Source of the DNA: Liquidambar formosana
Lineage: Eukaryota; Streptophyta; Magnoliopsida; Saxifragales; Altingiaceae
Length of the DNA stretch: 64,000 nt
Reading direction: 5' to 3'
Assembly (NCBI GenBank): GCA_039720395.1
Contig: CM077831.1
Location: 7,862,333-7,926,332, forward strand
Shown: one piece after another, positions 1 to 10,273 of the stretch
Layout of the letters: the number at the start of each line of letters is the position of its first letter
Position numbering within the stretch: the first letter of the stretch is position 1
Translations under genes and position numbers: made by a program
Notes under the pieces: model-generated
The model's input: only the letters and a program-made list of their open reading frames with translations
Told to the model about the DNA's origin: nothing
The model's database searches: none

Positions 1-1602
1 CGTACTTGGCTCTACAACACCTTTGCCACTGAAGAAGAGAGTGAGGGGACGGATCCCCAATACATTGTGAGAGCTTTCTTGCTCTACATGATTTCATGCA
101 CCTTCTTTGCGGGCACTAATGACATGGCTCGACTTGAGTTGCTAGCTAGCATGGAAGATGTGAACAAAATTGGGAGATACAATTGGGGTGGAGCTGCTTT
201 CGCAAACATGTATCGCTCCATGACTGACATGTCCCGAGGAGTTGCAAAGAACTTTGGGGGACTTCCTTTCGTTTGGGAGGTAACAAAGAACATTCAATTC
301 TCTATTATTTCCCGAAACTTAACACACACATGATTTCATTTATATATATTTTTTGGTTTTCCCCAGATATGGTACTACGAGTACCTGAACATGTGTCGCC
401 CAACTCTTGCTAGTGATGCCATGTCATGGCCCATCCTTCAGAATTATGCTCCATCTTGCTTGGCTACAAGAGCCTCCAATCGACACGATTATGCCCATGC
501 AAGGGCATATCTTGCCAGCTTGACTGCTGATATGGTAAAATCTTTCTTTCTCTTTATCTTTTTTATCTTTCTTTTTTCATTTCTCATTTCAAACTCAACA
601 GGTGGAATGGGATCCATGGAGGTTGTGGCAGCATAGGCTACCTGAGAAGTACTCCTCTTGTTTGGAGTTGACAAGCAAAAGGGTCCTTTTTGAAGGCCCC
701 ACAGGTAGAAGCTGGTATCTTGGGGAACGAGTCCTGAGACAAGTCCATGGAAACATGAATGCAGCTGTGACACCTTCCATGCCACCAGAGAACATGAGGC
801 ACACTAGCCACTTGGTGGGGGATGAACTAGAAGAAGCTTTGAGGGGTTGGGATGCTGAGGGATTCACCTCCCCTCGCATAGAATACACTGCCTTTTGTCG
901 ACAATATCTGATGAATCCTAGGGTCACTGGTCTCCCACCTCAAGGGGTGAGCTCCCCAAACTCTCAAATTCTCTTTAAGATCATAAGAAAGACTCCACTT
1001 GACAAACATTTGAATTTCAGGGTCGACGGGCAAGGGGACATAGCTCCACAGTTGGATCTGCTACAGGGATGACTTACAATGACGGGGATGAGGACCTTGA
1101 AGGAAATCAACCTCCACCCCTCCCACAACTAAATTGGTATGTAAACTTGTGCAGTGGGACAAAATTGGTGAAGACTAATATTACCCATCCACCATTCGAT
1201 GAATATCCCAAGATCGATCCATATTATGAGAATGTGAGTTCTAAACTCTTTCCTTCTTGAAATTAGATTCTTCCATTATTGTTAACCATGTCTATACTCT
1301 CCTAGGTTCCCCGGGAGTACGCCCAGGAATGCATTGAACTCAATGAAGGATTGAGGAGGGATCTTGTGCGAATGAGTTTAGAGAACTCAGTTCTAGAAGC
1401 ACGCCTGAATCCCCAAGTAAGTGATCATCTTTATCAACTTTTAACTAGGATTGGCACCATTACCCTCCTAACTCATTATCTTTGTTTGCAACAGGCATCA
1501 TCATCTAATCCACCACAGGATATGCCCCCTTCTAGAGCACCTCGTTCAGGGCATGATGGAGCTGGGCCAAGTCGAAAGAGAAGGCCCACGGGAAATCATT
1601 GA
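1..1602 (+). CDS. plant mobile domain (PMD)-like protein, 5' partial, six exons visible
   Basis: I read six exons: 1-279, 367-534, 602-946, 1021-1233, 1306-1416 and 1495-1602. The five introns all have GT..AG ends and all are phase 0, so one frame runs from the window edge to the TGA at 1600-1602. Exon 1 carries signatures of the aminotransferase-like plant mobile domain (PF10536 type): RAFLLYMISCTFF, then IGRYNWGGAA and the SRGVAKNFGG stretch before a WYYEY tract in exon 2. The C-terminus is proline/serine rich and ends in a basic, possibly nuclear, cluster (SRKRRP). The N-terminus is missing. PMD proteins occur both as host genes (MAIN/MAIL family, gene silencing) and inside transposons. 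This copy lies antisense inside the gypsy element, 475 bp upstream of a second antisense gene. The exon structure is read by eye and the molecular function is unknown. Confidence 0.72.
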
Positions 1603-2077
1603 GTTTCACTCACCTCTTGTTAGGAATGTTTGGAATCTATTACTATCTTGTTATGTATTAACTAGGAATTTCAATTCCCAAACTTGAACTCCTATTATGG
1701 ATACTTGATGAATCTATGTTGAACTTTATTGCAATGATAATGATCTTGTATTATGTGAAAAATGGGCTTAAATTAAGCACAAAAGAGTCAAAACATCACA
1801 AAAGGGCCAAACAAAGGCATAACAAGGCAAAAATGGGCGAAACAAGACGGCGGCCTCGGGTGACCACCTGGGGCTGGGCGGCTAGCCGCCTGGGCCCAGG
1901 CGGCTAGCCGCCCAGGCCTGGGTGGTCACCCGAGCCCGAAGCGGTGTTTCGCCTGATTTTAGGAAACTTCCTAATTTGACGAGATTCCACCTTCCAAAAC
2001 ACGGATTTCCGAATTTTTTCCTATAAAAGCACATCCAAGGGGTCTCAAACCCTACTAACATTCATTGGGAGTAAGTT
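1603..2077 (+). promoter_or_regulatory. promoter region of the antisense ORF, with TATA box and GC-rich palindrome
   Basis: This spacer between the two antisense genes contains a good TATA box (TATAAAAG, 2022-2029) placed 49 bp before the ATG at 2078. A GC-rich palindrome lies about 90 bp further upstream (1855-1934). The purine-rich stretch 1785-1850 has no gene. Promoter function is inferred from motif placement only. Confidence 0.6.
1855..1934. repeat. 80-bp GC-rich palindrome shared with the gypsy LTR U3
   Basis: Two 40-bp arms meet without a spacer at 1894/1895 and match at 37 of 40 positions. Each arm also contains its own small palindrome, GGCGGCTAGCCGCC. The same 80-bp unit is found at 13542-13621 (two differences) and 43151-43230 (one difference), in the U3 of two LTRs of this family. 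The sequence on either side is unrelated. Seen directly in the sequence. Confidence 0.95.
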
Positions 2078-3355
2078 ATGGAAGCCCTAGACAAACTCTT
2101 GAGTGATTTTCTGAAGGTTATGAGTGCGGAGGCAAGGAAGGAGTTCAAGCGCTACTGCTTGGATCCGTTGTTTTCTTTGATGCATGTGAAGCTTGAAACC
2201 ACTCTTCTCACTGCTGCTACATATTTTTGGGATCCCCAACTTCACGTGTTCCGTTTCAACTACGAAGAACTATGCCCAACAATGGAAGAATTCTGCGCTT
2301 TGTATGGAGTTTCACCTGTAGGACCTTTCATCCTCCCTACTCCACGCTCAAGTTACTTGATTTCCTTCTCCAACTTCCTTGGGATTTCTCAACAAGAGGC
2401 CTCCATATTTGTGAAGGATCATAAGGTGAATCTCATGGAAATAGCAACTTCCTTCTTGGCTCATGACAGCAAAGGTACCTTGAATTTCAACCTTCCCACT
2501 CAACATGCTCTTGCTTTCTGCTTGATTGGTCGCTTCCTTATCTCCACGGGGACTCTCTATGTCCCTATTCAAATTTGTGAACTGATTCCTTTTCTTCTTG
2601 AGCACAACAACCTGATTCCCATAGTGCTAGCTGAAACTCTCAACAGTTTAGACAAAGTTCATGATAACCCACAAGCCCCATTAGGAGGGAGCCCCATTTT
2701 ACTGCAGATGTGGCTTCTTGAAAGGCTTAATTTCTTGTCTCCTACCACCATTAATCCATACAAGCCTCAACATTATTGTTGCCGTCGAGTTGAACTTCCT
2801 GGTCAATTTTCTTTGAGGGAATGGTTGGGATACTTCCAAACTCTCTCATGGCGAAACATCAGGTGGTTTGTCTCCACATGGGGATGCAAGGAACAAATTC
2901 TTCTTCGAACTTCTGGGTGTGCTATGGTCGAGCTCGTAGGGTTGAGGTCAACTTCATTCTATTGGACTTCAAGAATCCTTCGTCAAATGGATGCCATGCA
3001 AACCATACCTACTTCTGTGGTATTTGATCATTCTGTCGAACCTGTGGGCCCCACAATGGTTAAGTGGGCCAAGACTAGATGGACTGACCAACTGAAACTG
3101 ACTCGAGTTGAAAACACTGATGGGCCTTATGTCATGAGCCCTGAATACAAGACATGGTTGAAGACTAGCTTGGGTGAAAGAGAAACCATTCGCAGGAAAA
3201 GGATTTATGACCTTATCAAGGACACAGGACTTGGATTTTGCAGGGAAGACATTCTGGAAGCAGTGGAATCAGCACATGCTCATGACTTGCGAAAGAAGCG
3301 AAGACTTGAAAGAAAAGCAAACCAAGAGACTCTGAAGAAGAACAAAAAGACTTGA
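2078..3355 (+). CDS. DUF7745-like antisense ORF of the Tat element (425 aa)
   Basis: A single uninterrupted ORF begins at the first ATG after the TATA box at 2022 and ends at 3355, with an AATAAA at 3409-3414. The N-terminal third (YFWDPQLHVFRF, then CPTMEEFCALYG) resembles the DUF7745 family, found in many plant genomes, often beside gypsy elements. The middle has conserved-looking aromatic segments (ISTGTLYVPIQ; SLREWLGYFQTLSWRNIRW). The C-terminus, from about residue 370, is strongly basic and probably helical (RKKRRLERKANQ), suggesting nucleic-acid binding or a nuclear signal. No catalytic motif is recognisable. The gene lies between pol and the unseen 3' LTR in reverse orientation, as in antisense ORFs described for Tat elements such as Grande and Retand. 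Function unknown; the family assignment is from memory of domain appearance. Confidence 0.75.
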   Translation: MEALDKLLSDFLKVMSAEARKEFKRYCLDPLFSLMHVKLETTLLTAATYFWDPQLHVFRFNYEELCPTMEEFCALYGVSPVGPFILPTPRSSYLISFSNFLGISQQEASIFVKDHKVNLMEIATSFLAHDSKGTLNFNLPTQHALAFCLIGRFLISTGTLYVPIQICELIPFLLEHNNLIPIVLAETLNSLDKVHDNPQAPLGGSPILLQMWLLERLNFLSPTTINPYKPQHYCCRRVELPGQFSLREWLGYFQTLSWRNIRWFVSTWGCKEQILLRTSGCAMVELVGLRSTSFYWTSRILRQMDAMQTIPTSVVFDHSVEPVGPTMVKWAKTRWTDQLKLTRVENTDGPYVMSPEYKTWLKTSLGERETIRRKRIYDLIKDTGLGFCREDILEAVESAHAHDLRKKRRLERKANQETLKKNKKT

Positions 3356-3585
3356 AGACCTTAGAAATAGGATATCTATGGCATGTCAATAGTTCTTTAT
3401 CTAACACCAATAAATTGCTTTGTCAATCAATTAGTTCTAAATGAATTGCCAATAATAACTTAATTTTGAGATTTGTTGTTGTGGTGTTGTTTGGACCGCA
3501 CCCAAGGTAACTTTATGGGCTGCCTACGTATCCCCATCCTTTTTTCAATTTTTTTCAATTTTTCTTCTTTTTTTTCATTTTTTTT

Positions 3586-3624
<39 letters not shown>

Positions 3625-3705
3625 GAATGGGGAATCAGGCCCTCGTAGTTCAAATGCCTTAACTTTTGCCTAGGCCGCCCTTATGGGTTTTCAACCTAGC
3701 AGGCC
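3356..3705. other. convergent spacer between antisense ORF and pol: poly(A) signal, structured module, T-tract
   Basis: AATAAA at 3409-3414 suits the antisense ORF. From 3523 to 3652 there is an interrupted inverted repeat (about CCCCATCCTT against AAGGAATGGGG) around an ~80-base T-rich tract (3539-3621), flanked by GCCTACGTA and CGTAGTTC. The same flanking motifs surround a hairpin in the LTR at 11529-11580. The pol stop codon is at 3706-3708, so the module sits where the two convergent transcripts would end. Confidence 0.6.
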
Positions 3706-6700
3706 TTACACATAGTACTTCTTCAATTGATCCAAATTGGTAGGGCGAGCGAACTCAATTCCATCCAAATCCATGAGGCGAACAGCCCCTGCTGGTAATA
3801 TTTCCTTGATAACATACGGGCCACCCCAACTTGGCTTGAACTTCCCTCGTGGATCAAAAATTGGAGCTCTGATTTCTTTCAACACCAAATCCCCTGTCTT
3901 CAAACCTCGGTCTTTGACATGCTTGTTGAATGCTCTTGCAACCCTTCGCTGATATCCCTGCACATGATACAAGGCCCTCAATCGCCTTTCATCGAGCAAT
4001 GCCAGCTCATCATAACGGTTCTTAACCCAATCTGCTTCTGCTATCTGACTCTCCATAGCAACCCGTAATGACGGTACCTCCAACTCAATAGGCAAAACAG
4101 CCTCCATCCCATACACCAAGGAATAAGGGGTAGCCCCTGTTGATGATCTCACAGATGTTCTATAGCCCCACAAGGCTAATGGCAACTTCTCATGCCAATC
4201 AGTGTAGGTGTCAGCTGTTTTCTGTAATATCTTCTTAACATTCTTGTTGGCGGCCTCCACTGCCCCATTAGTCTGCGGGCGATAAGGGGAGGAGAGATGG
4301 TGCACTATATTGTATTTCTGCAAAAGTTCCTTGGTTTCTTTCTGAAAGTGCTGACCATTGTCTGAAATGATCTCATGGGGTACCCCATACCTGTAGATGA
4401 TGTTGAGCTGTATGAACTGTGCTACCTTCTTGGCGTTCAGGGTCTTGAAAGATGCTGCCTCTACCCACTTAGTGAAGTAATCGATAGCTACCAAGATGTA
4501 CTCATGCCCATTGGAGGCTTTCGGCTTAATCTGCCCAATTATATCTATTCCCCATACTGCAAACGGCCAAGGTGATGACATGCTTGTCAAAGGCATGGAA
4601 GGCAAGTGTTGTCCATTAGCAAAGACTTGACATTTGTGACACTTCTTAACATGTGCATGGCAATCTCTCTCCATTGTAGACCAATAGTAGCCCAACCTCA
4701 TGATCTTCTTAGCTAGCATATAACCATTCATGTGCGGTGCTCCAACTCCTTCATGGATTTCACTAACAAGACGTTCGGCTTCTTCCTCAGTGACACACAA
4801 CAGATGGACCCCGTCAAAGGACCTCCGGTATAGCTTTCCTCCACACAAAACATAGTGACTCGCTAGCCTCCTCAGTGTTCTCCTATCAATGCGGGTTGCT
4901 CCTTCAGGATACTCCCTTTCCTCGATGAATTTCATGATGTCATAGTACCAAGGATGGCCATCTTTCAACTCTCCTTCTCGAATAGAACAGCAATACACAG
5001 GTTTTTCTCTACATTCTATCACCAATGGTTTTACATTCCCACCATCCGGGATTTCCACCATGGAAGCTAGAGTTGCCAAAGCATCGGCGAACTGATTCTT
5101 ATTTCTTGACAAATAATTGAACTCTATTTCCACAAATTCTTTAGTCAAGGCTTCTAAGTATGCATGATATGGCAGCAGCTTCTCATCACGAGTCTTCCAC
5201 TCTCCCTTTATCTGGTAGATAATTAGTGCTGAATCTCCGAAAACCTCCAACTCTTTGATCCCCAACTCTAGTGCAGCTTCCAACGCGAGGATGCAGGCTT
5301 CATACTCAGCAATGTTGTTGGTTGCTTCAAACCCTAACTTAACCGCCAAGGGTGTAAATGCTTCTTCAGGTGAAACCAGTAGGACTCCTATCCCATACCC
5401 TCTCTTATTTGCAGCTCCGTCAAAGTATACCTTCCAAATCTTCTTTCCAATCTCCAGGACATCCTCATCGGGGAATTGATCATTGAATTGTTCTGATGAC
5501 GCCACAGGGCAGCTAGCCAAGTAATCTGCAATGACACTTCCTTTCACTGACTTCTGTGTTACATACTTTATGTCGAATTCATTGAGGAGAATCGACCAAC
5601 GAGCAGTTCTGTAGGATAAAACCGGCCTTTCTATCAAGTACTTCAGTGGATCCATACGGCTTATCAAGAAAACCTCATACGACATCATGTAGTGACGTAG
5701 TTTCTGAGTTGCCCATACCAAAGCCACACAAGCCTTCTCTATGGCATTGTACTTCACCTCATAATCTGTCATCTTCTTGCTTAGATAGTAAATGGCATTC
5801 TCCTTTTTTGACCCCTCAAGGTACTGAGCTAGCATAGCTCCCGTCGCGGTTTCAGTGACCGTCAAGTATAACAATAACGGCTCACCTTGTCGCGGAGGAA
5901 CTAGAATTGGTGGATTACTCAAATACCTTTTGATAGTTTCAAAGGCTCCTTGACATTCTTCATTCCATACCTTCGGCACACCCTTCTTAAGCAACTTGAA
6001 AATCGGCTCACACACCATAGTCAAATTAGCAATGAACCTGCTTATGTACTGAATTCTCCCCAAGAACCCTCGAATCTGCTTTTCTGTGCTAGGCGGCTCC
6101 ATCTCCACAATGGCTTTGATTTTTCCTGGATCGACCTCAATTCCTCTCTGAGTAATCATGAATCCTAATAGCTTGCCTGCAGTGACACCAAAAGCGCATT
6201 TCTGAGGATTCAACCGCAAGTTGTACTTCTTTGCTCGCTCCAGGAACCTTTCTAGTGCCATGAAATGTCCTTCTCGGTCCACGGACTTCACGATCATGTC
6301 GTCCACATATACTTCCACCTCCTTATGGATCATGTCATGCAGCAACGTTGTAGCAGCTCTCTGATAGGTAGCCCCGGCATTTCTCAAACCGAACGGCATC
6401 ACTTTGTAACAATATGTTCCCCACTGTGTGATAAAGGCCGTTTTCTCCATATCTTGCGGCGCCATCTTTATCTGATTGTATCCGGAAAACCCATCCATGA
6501 AAGAGAGGAGCGCATGTCCTACAGTACTATCTACCAATACATCAATGTGGGGCAAAGGGAAATCATCCTTAGGGCTTGCTGCATTAAGATCTCGAAAATC
6601 CACACACATCCTCACTTTTCCATCCTTTTTAGGCACGGGAACTATATTAGATAACCACTTGGGATACTCCACAACCTGTAGGAACCCCGCATCGAGTTGT

Positions 6701-7084
6701 TTGGTTACTTCCTCCTTTACCTTCAATGCCCACTCGGGTTTCAATCTTCTCAATTTTTGCTTTACCGGCTTTTTAAGGGGATTGGTGGGGATGAAGTGCT
6801 GCACGATGTCTGGATCTATGCCGGGCATGTCTTCATAAGACCATGCAAAGGCCGTTATGTTGGCCTTTAGGAGGGCTATCAGCTTTTCTTTTTCAAGTGG
6901 TGAAAGGGTTATCCCAATTTTAATTATCTTTGGCAATTCATTTGTCCCTAAATTGATTGATTCCAATTCATCCATGTTAGGTTCGGTGACACCCCTTTTC
7001 CTTCGCTCGACGAGCTCCGGGGGGACGTCATTCCTAGGATCTATATCCATGCCATAAATATCCATAGAAGAGAGAAAGGAAACA
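3706..7084 (-). CDS. Tat/Ogre gypsy pol: RT, RNase H, second RNase H, integrase
   Basis: The open frame extends back to 7134, but the likely exon starts at 7084, after the TTGCAG acceptor. Residues below are numbered from 7134. RT covers about 145-330, with VDFRDLN near 178-184 and YVDD at 276-279. A first RNase H-like segment covers about 420-530. A second, aRNH-type RNase H covers about 565-690, with acidic residues D572, E610, D634 and D684. The integrase has an H2C2-type zinc region (H794, H801, C832, C835) and catalytic D864, D925 and E960. There is no chromodomain. The tail carries the usual basic integrase C-terminal region. The frame is fully open. The products would copy element RNA into DNA and integrate it. 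The second RNase H is diagnostic of the Tat lineage. Confidence 0.92.
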
Positions 7085-7262
7085 CTGCAAGCAAAATATA
7101 TAAAAGAAACACACTTCATTAAAGGAACAAACAAAAAGACACAAACTTGAAAAGGAAACCAAAATTTGGTGCCACAACTATGAAACGACTCCTAACTCCA
7201 CAAAGTGGGATAGGCGGACACACTTTATTGAAAGCAGGAAAGACTCTAACTAAGGAACCTAC
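7085..7262 (-). other. 178-bp intron between protease and RT exons
   Basis: On the minus strand a GT donor at 7262-7261 lies one base before the gag-pro stop codon (TAG, 7261-7259). A pyrimidine-rich acceptor (TATTTTGCTTGCAG) ends at 7085. Removing this piece skips the stop and leaves the upstream and downstream frames in register (phase 2). Ogre elements are known to have an intron at this position. Splicing here is inferred; unspliced RNA would yield only Gag-protease, so partial splicing would set the Gag to Gag-Pol ratio. Confidence 0.75.
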
Positions 7263-10200
7263 AAGCTACTATCAGGAAGGTCATGATCTTCTTCTTCAAG
7301 GATCTCTGCAATGGCTCCATCTTCTAGGTACCAATTGTGAAGTGGCATGATTGCATGGTGAATTGACGAATCTTGGCAATCTTCTGTTGCTGACTCCCCC
7401 AAAGTAAGAACCATATCTTGGAACATGGTAACCATAGCCTCGGTATCCACATGTTCTACCCAGTCTTCTTTCTTCTTTCCCATAGAATTGTGCCAACTTG
7501 TCAAGCTCTGAGGATTCAGCCCCTCTATAAAGTACTTGTCACAAAAATCCTTATCTGCCAATGCTGGATCAAAACTTGGGTAAGAAGTGTAATAGTGTGA
7601 TGGCTCTTCCTTCCCGAACTCTTTTTCTATACATTGCACATACTCAAACCCCGACAAGGGTATCTCAACTGATTCTGGTTTTATTTCGCATATGGGTACA
7701 CCCGCCATTTTCAAATCATAGTCCCCTTGAAGTGTAACAATGGCTCCCTCATGTGGGAACTTTACCTTTTGATGCAATGATGATGGTACAGCCCCAGCGG
7801 GATGAATCCAAGGCCTTCCCAATAACAGATTGAAACATGACGGCACATCCAAGACTTGAAACTCCACTCTGAACTCCGTGGGTCCCATGATTAAAGGTAG
7901 AGTGACCATCCCAATTACTTCTCTACGGGTATTATCATACGCCCTCACTGTCTGCCCAGATGGAGTGAAATCAGTGGGCCCCAAGCCCAAAACAGTTGCA
8001 GTTCTCAAGGGACATACATTCAGTGCGGAACCATTATCAATCAAGACCGTAGGAACTCTCTTCCCCATGGTATCAACAGTTATATGCAAGGCTTGGGAGT
8101 GGCTTGGCCCACTCTTAGGTAAGTCAGCCTCTGTGAACACTATAGTGGAATTCTTCGGAGCAGGGTTTACTAGATTCACCAATCCCTCAGGGGACAAATC
8201 AACTGGAACCTGTATCTGGTTTAACAACTTCAGCACTGTCTGTCTGTGTTTGTGAGAGGCCATAAGCAAGCCCCAGATGGTGATATTGGCATTGGTCTTC
8301 TTCAATTGTCGGAGTACTTCATCCTCTTCTTCTTGCACATCAAGGCGCTTATCTAACTCACCCAGTGGATTATCAGATTCCAAGTGCGGAGGTTTGAAAT
8401 GACGGCCCCCTCTTGTCATGTGGTCTACTTCTTCATCACTAGCCCATATGTCATCAATTTCATTTGTGTCACCCATCAGGTCATCCCATTCAATCATGTC
8501 AATGTCCTCCATCTGCACCTCTTCGGGTATATCATCCCAGCCCGTAGGAATTATGGGCTCACTTGGCAATGGATCAGGATAAAGCACATAGTAATCAAAC
8601 CTCCCCGAAGGTTCTCCCAATAACCCCACTTGAGGGTCTCCTGCTTCGTACCTTTCTTTCAACTGCTGTTGGATGGACTTCTTTGGCAATTGCAGGGTCT
8701 TTTGATCAATGAGGTCTTGAACGACCTTTCTCAACATAGCGCAGTCCTCAGTGTCATGGCCGGGTATACCATGGTATTGGCAATACTGATGGGGTGTTTG
8801 GGGTCTTGGCTTTGGAGGGTGAGGTATGATAAGGCCTTGGTTGCAGCATTGGTGAAAGGCTTGGGTCAGGGACATGGGTAATGGAGTGTATTGTCTTATG
8901 GGTAGGCAAGGTCGAGATGGATCGGCTTCAATGGCATTTATGGAGTTGGATGAATTATGAGAGGGAAGTGGATTTTGGGTGACATTTGGGCGATTTGGTG
9001 GAGTTGGTGGTGAGATGATTTGCTTGTCAAGTAAGTCTTGGATCTCATGCCTAAGGCGATAGCAACGGTTGGTTGAGTGGCCTTTGGCTTGGTGGAATTT
9101 GCAGTATTCATTCTCATTGTAGCTCTTGGGCAATGGATTTGGTGGTGGTCTTGGGTCGAGAGGTTTCAACAGGCCTCGGCTTTTTAGCTTTTCAAGTACT
9201 TTCTCAAGTGGCATATGCAGCTCGGTGAATTGGCGAGGTGGGTTGGTGTCATTTAGGGAGATAGGTTGAATGGGTTGGGCTATGGCATTGACCTCGGCAT
9301 TGTTTTTCCCAGCAAAGTTCGGCCTGCGGCTCTTTTGGACTTCTTCTGTCTTGATTGACCCATTGGCAATGGCATCCTCAACTTGTGTACCTGCTCCGAT
9401 AAGAGCCTTGAAATTAGGGAAGTAGTGAGCAAAGAGGTGCTTGTGATACACCGGCAATAGGTTCTTAACCACCAACTGAATCTGATCTTCCTCATTCGGT
9501 CTATCTGCCATTCTCGAGGCCTTTTGCCTCCACCTTGTAATGAAAGTGGAAAAGGTCTCATTAGCCCCTTGTTTTGTGGTCTCTAGGTCCCTTCTTGTGA
9601 CATCCACCTCAGTGTTGTACTTGTAGTGCTCTGAAAACTCATTACATATGTCCTCCCAAGTTCGGGTTCTATTCTCATCCAAGGCTAGGAACCACTTTAA
9701 GGCAGATGTGGCTAGGGTTTCATGGAACATTTGGGCCAAGAGTTCATCTGTCGCTCCTCGAGGGTGCATAGCTCGCACATACATCTTCAAATGGGTTTTA
9801 GGGCAACCCGTTCCATCAAACTTTTCTAATTCAGGCATCTTGAATTGTAGTGGAATACGAGCTTGAGGAAACAAAGATAGGGTACGTACATCCACCATGT
9901 CATCTGTCCTACGGATTCCCTTTATAGTTCTCTCCAAGGCTTCTACCTTGCTAGCCAACACAGAGTCTGTATCAGAGGTCTTCCCCTTACTTCCCCCTTC
10001 CAGGTTAAAAGCTTCAGGTGATTCATTCCCTTTGGGCTGAGTACTTCCCCCATCATTGGTCTTAGTGCCTTCTCCAGACTGGGTCCCATTTTCAGTGTTA
10101 TCCCCCGGGGTACGACCATTATTCTGTTCGGGTTCGGACATCTTATGTTGGATATCTTGGGCCATTTTCAATGCTCTCTCGGATACATCAGTGGTGTAAT

Positions 10201-10273
10201 CAAGTTTGGTCATGATAGCCTTCAAACAAGTCTCAACATCAAAACCCCCTTCACTAGTTGCTTCATCGGCCAT
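7259..10273 (-). CDS. Tat/Ogre gypsy gag-protease
   Basis: The first ATG is at 10273. The open frame reaches further, through a GTG at 10303 to a stop near 10345, but has no earlier ATG. The N-terminal 120 residues are low complexity (G, T, N, E rich). A retrotransposon capsid domain follows, centred on FKMPELEKFDG and TWEDICNEFSEHYKY. Two atypical zinc-binding segments come next: YCKFHQAKGHSTNRC and YCQYHGIPGHDTEDC. The aspartic protease region has LIDNGSALNVCP, that is DNG instead of DTG/DSG, a substitution common in this lineage, and later LLLGRPWIH. The frame ends at the TAG at 7259-7261 unless the 7085-7262 intron is removed. The frame is open throughout. Confidence 0.88.
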   Translation of the reverse strand: MADEATSEGGFDVETCLKAIMTKLDYTTDVSERALKMAQDIQHKMSEPEQNNGRTPGDNTENGTQSGEGTKTNDGGSTQPKGNESPEAFNLEGGSKGKTSDTDSVLASKVEALERTIKGIRRTDDMVDVRTLSLFPQARIPLQFKMPELEKFDGTGCPKTHLKMYVRAMHPRGATDELLAQMFHETLATSALKWFLALDENRTRTWEDICNEFSEHYKYNTEVDVTRRDLETTKQGANETFSTFITRWRQKASRMADRPNEEDQIQLVVKNLLPVYHKHLFAHYFPNFKALIGAGTQVEDAIANGSIKTEEVQKSRRPNFAGKNNAEVNAIAQPIQPISLNDTNPPRQFTELHMPLEKVLEKLKSRGLLKPLDPRPPPNPLPKSYNENEYCKFHQAKGHSTNRCYRLRHEIQDLLDKQIISPPTPPNRPNVTQNPLPSHNSSNSINAIEADPSRPCLPIRQYTPLPMSLTQAFHQCCNQGLIIPHPPKPRPQTPHQYCQYHGIPGHDTEDCAMLRKVVQDLIDQKTLQLPKKSIQQQLKERYEAGDPQVGLLGEPSGRFDYYVLYPDPLPSEPIIPTGWDDIPEEVQMEDIDMIEWDDLMGDTNEIDDIWASDEEVDHMTRGGRHFKPPHLESDNPLGELDKRLDVQEEEDEVLRQLKKTNANITIWGLLMASHKHRQTVLKLLNQIQVPVDLSPEGLVNLVNPAPKNSTIVFTEADLPKSGPSHSQALHITVDTMGKRVPTVLIDNGSALNVCPLRTATVLGLGPTDFTPSGQTVRAYDNTRREVIGMVTLPLIMGPTEFRVEFQVLDVPSCFNLLLGRPWIHPAGAVPSSLHQKVKFPHEGAIVTLQGDYDLKMAGVPICEIKPESVEIPLSGFEYVQCIEKEFGKEEPSHYYTSYPSFDPALADKDFCDKYFIEGLNPQSLTSWHNSMGKKKEDWVEHVDTEAMVTMFQDMVLTLGESATEDCQDSSIHHAIMPLHNWYLEDGAIAEILEEEDHDLPDSSL

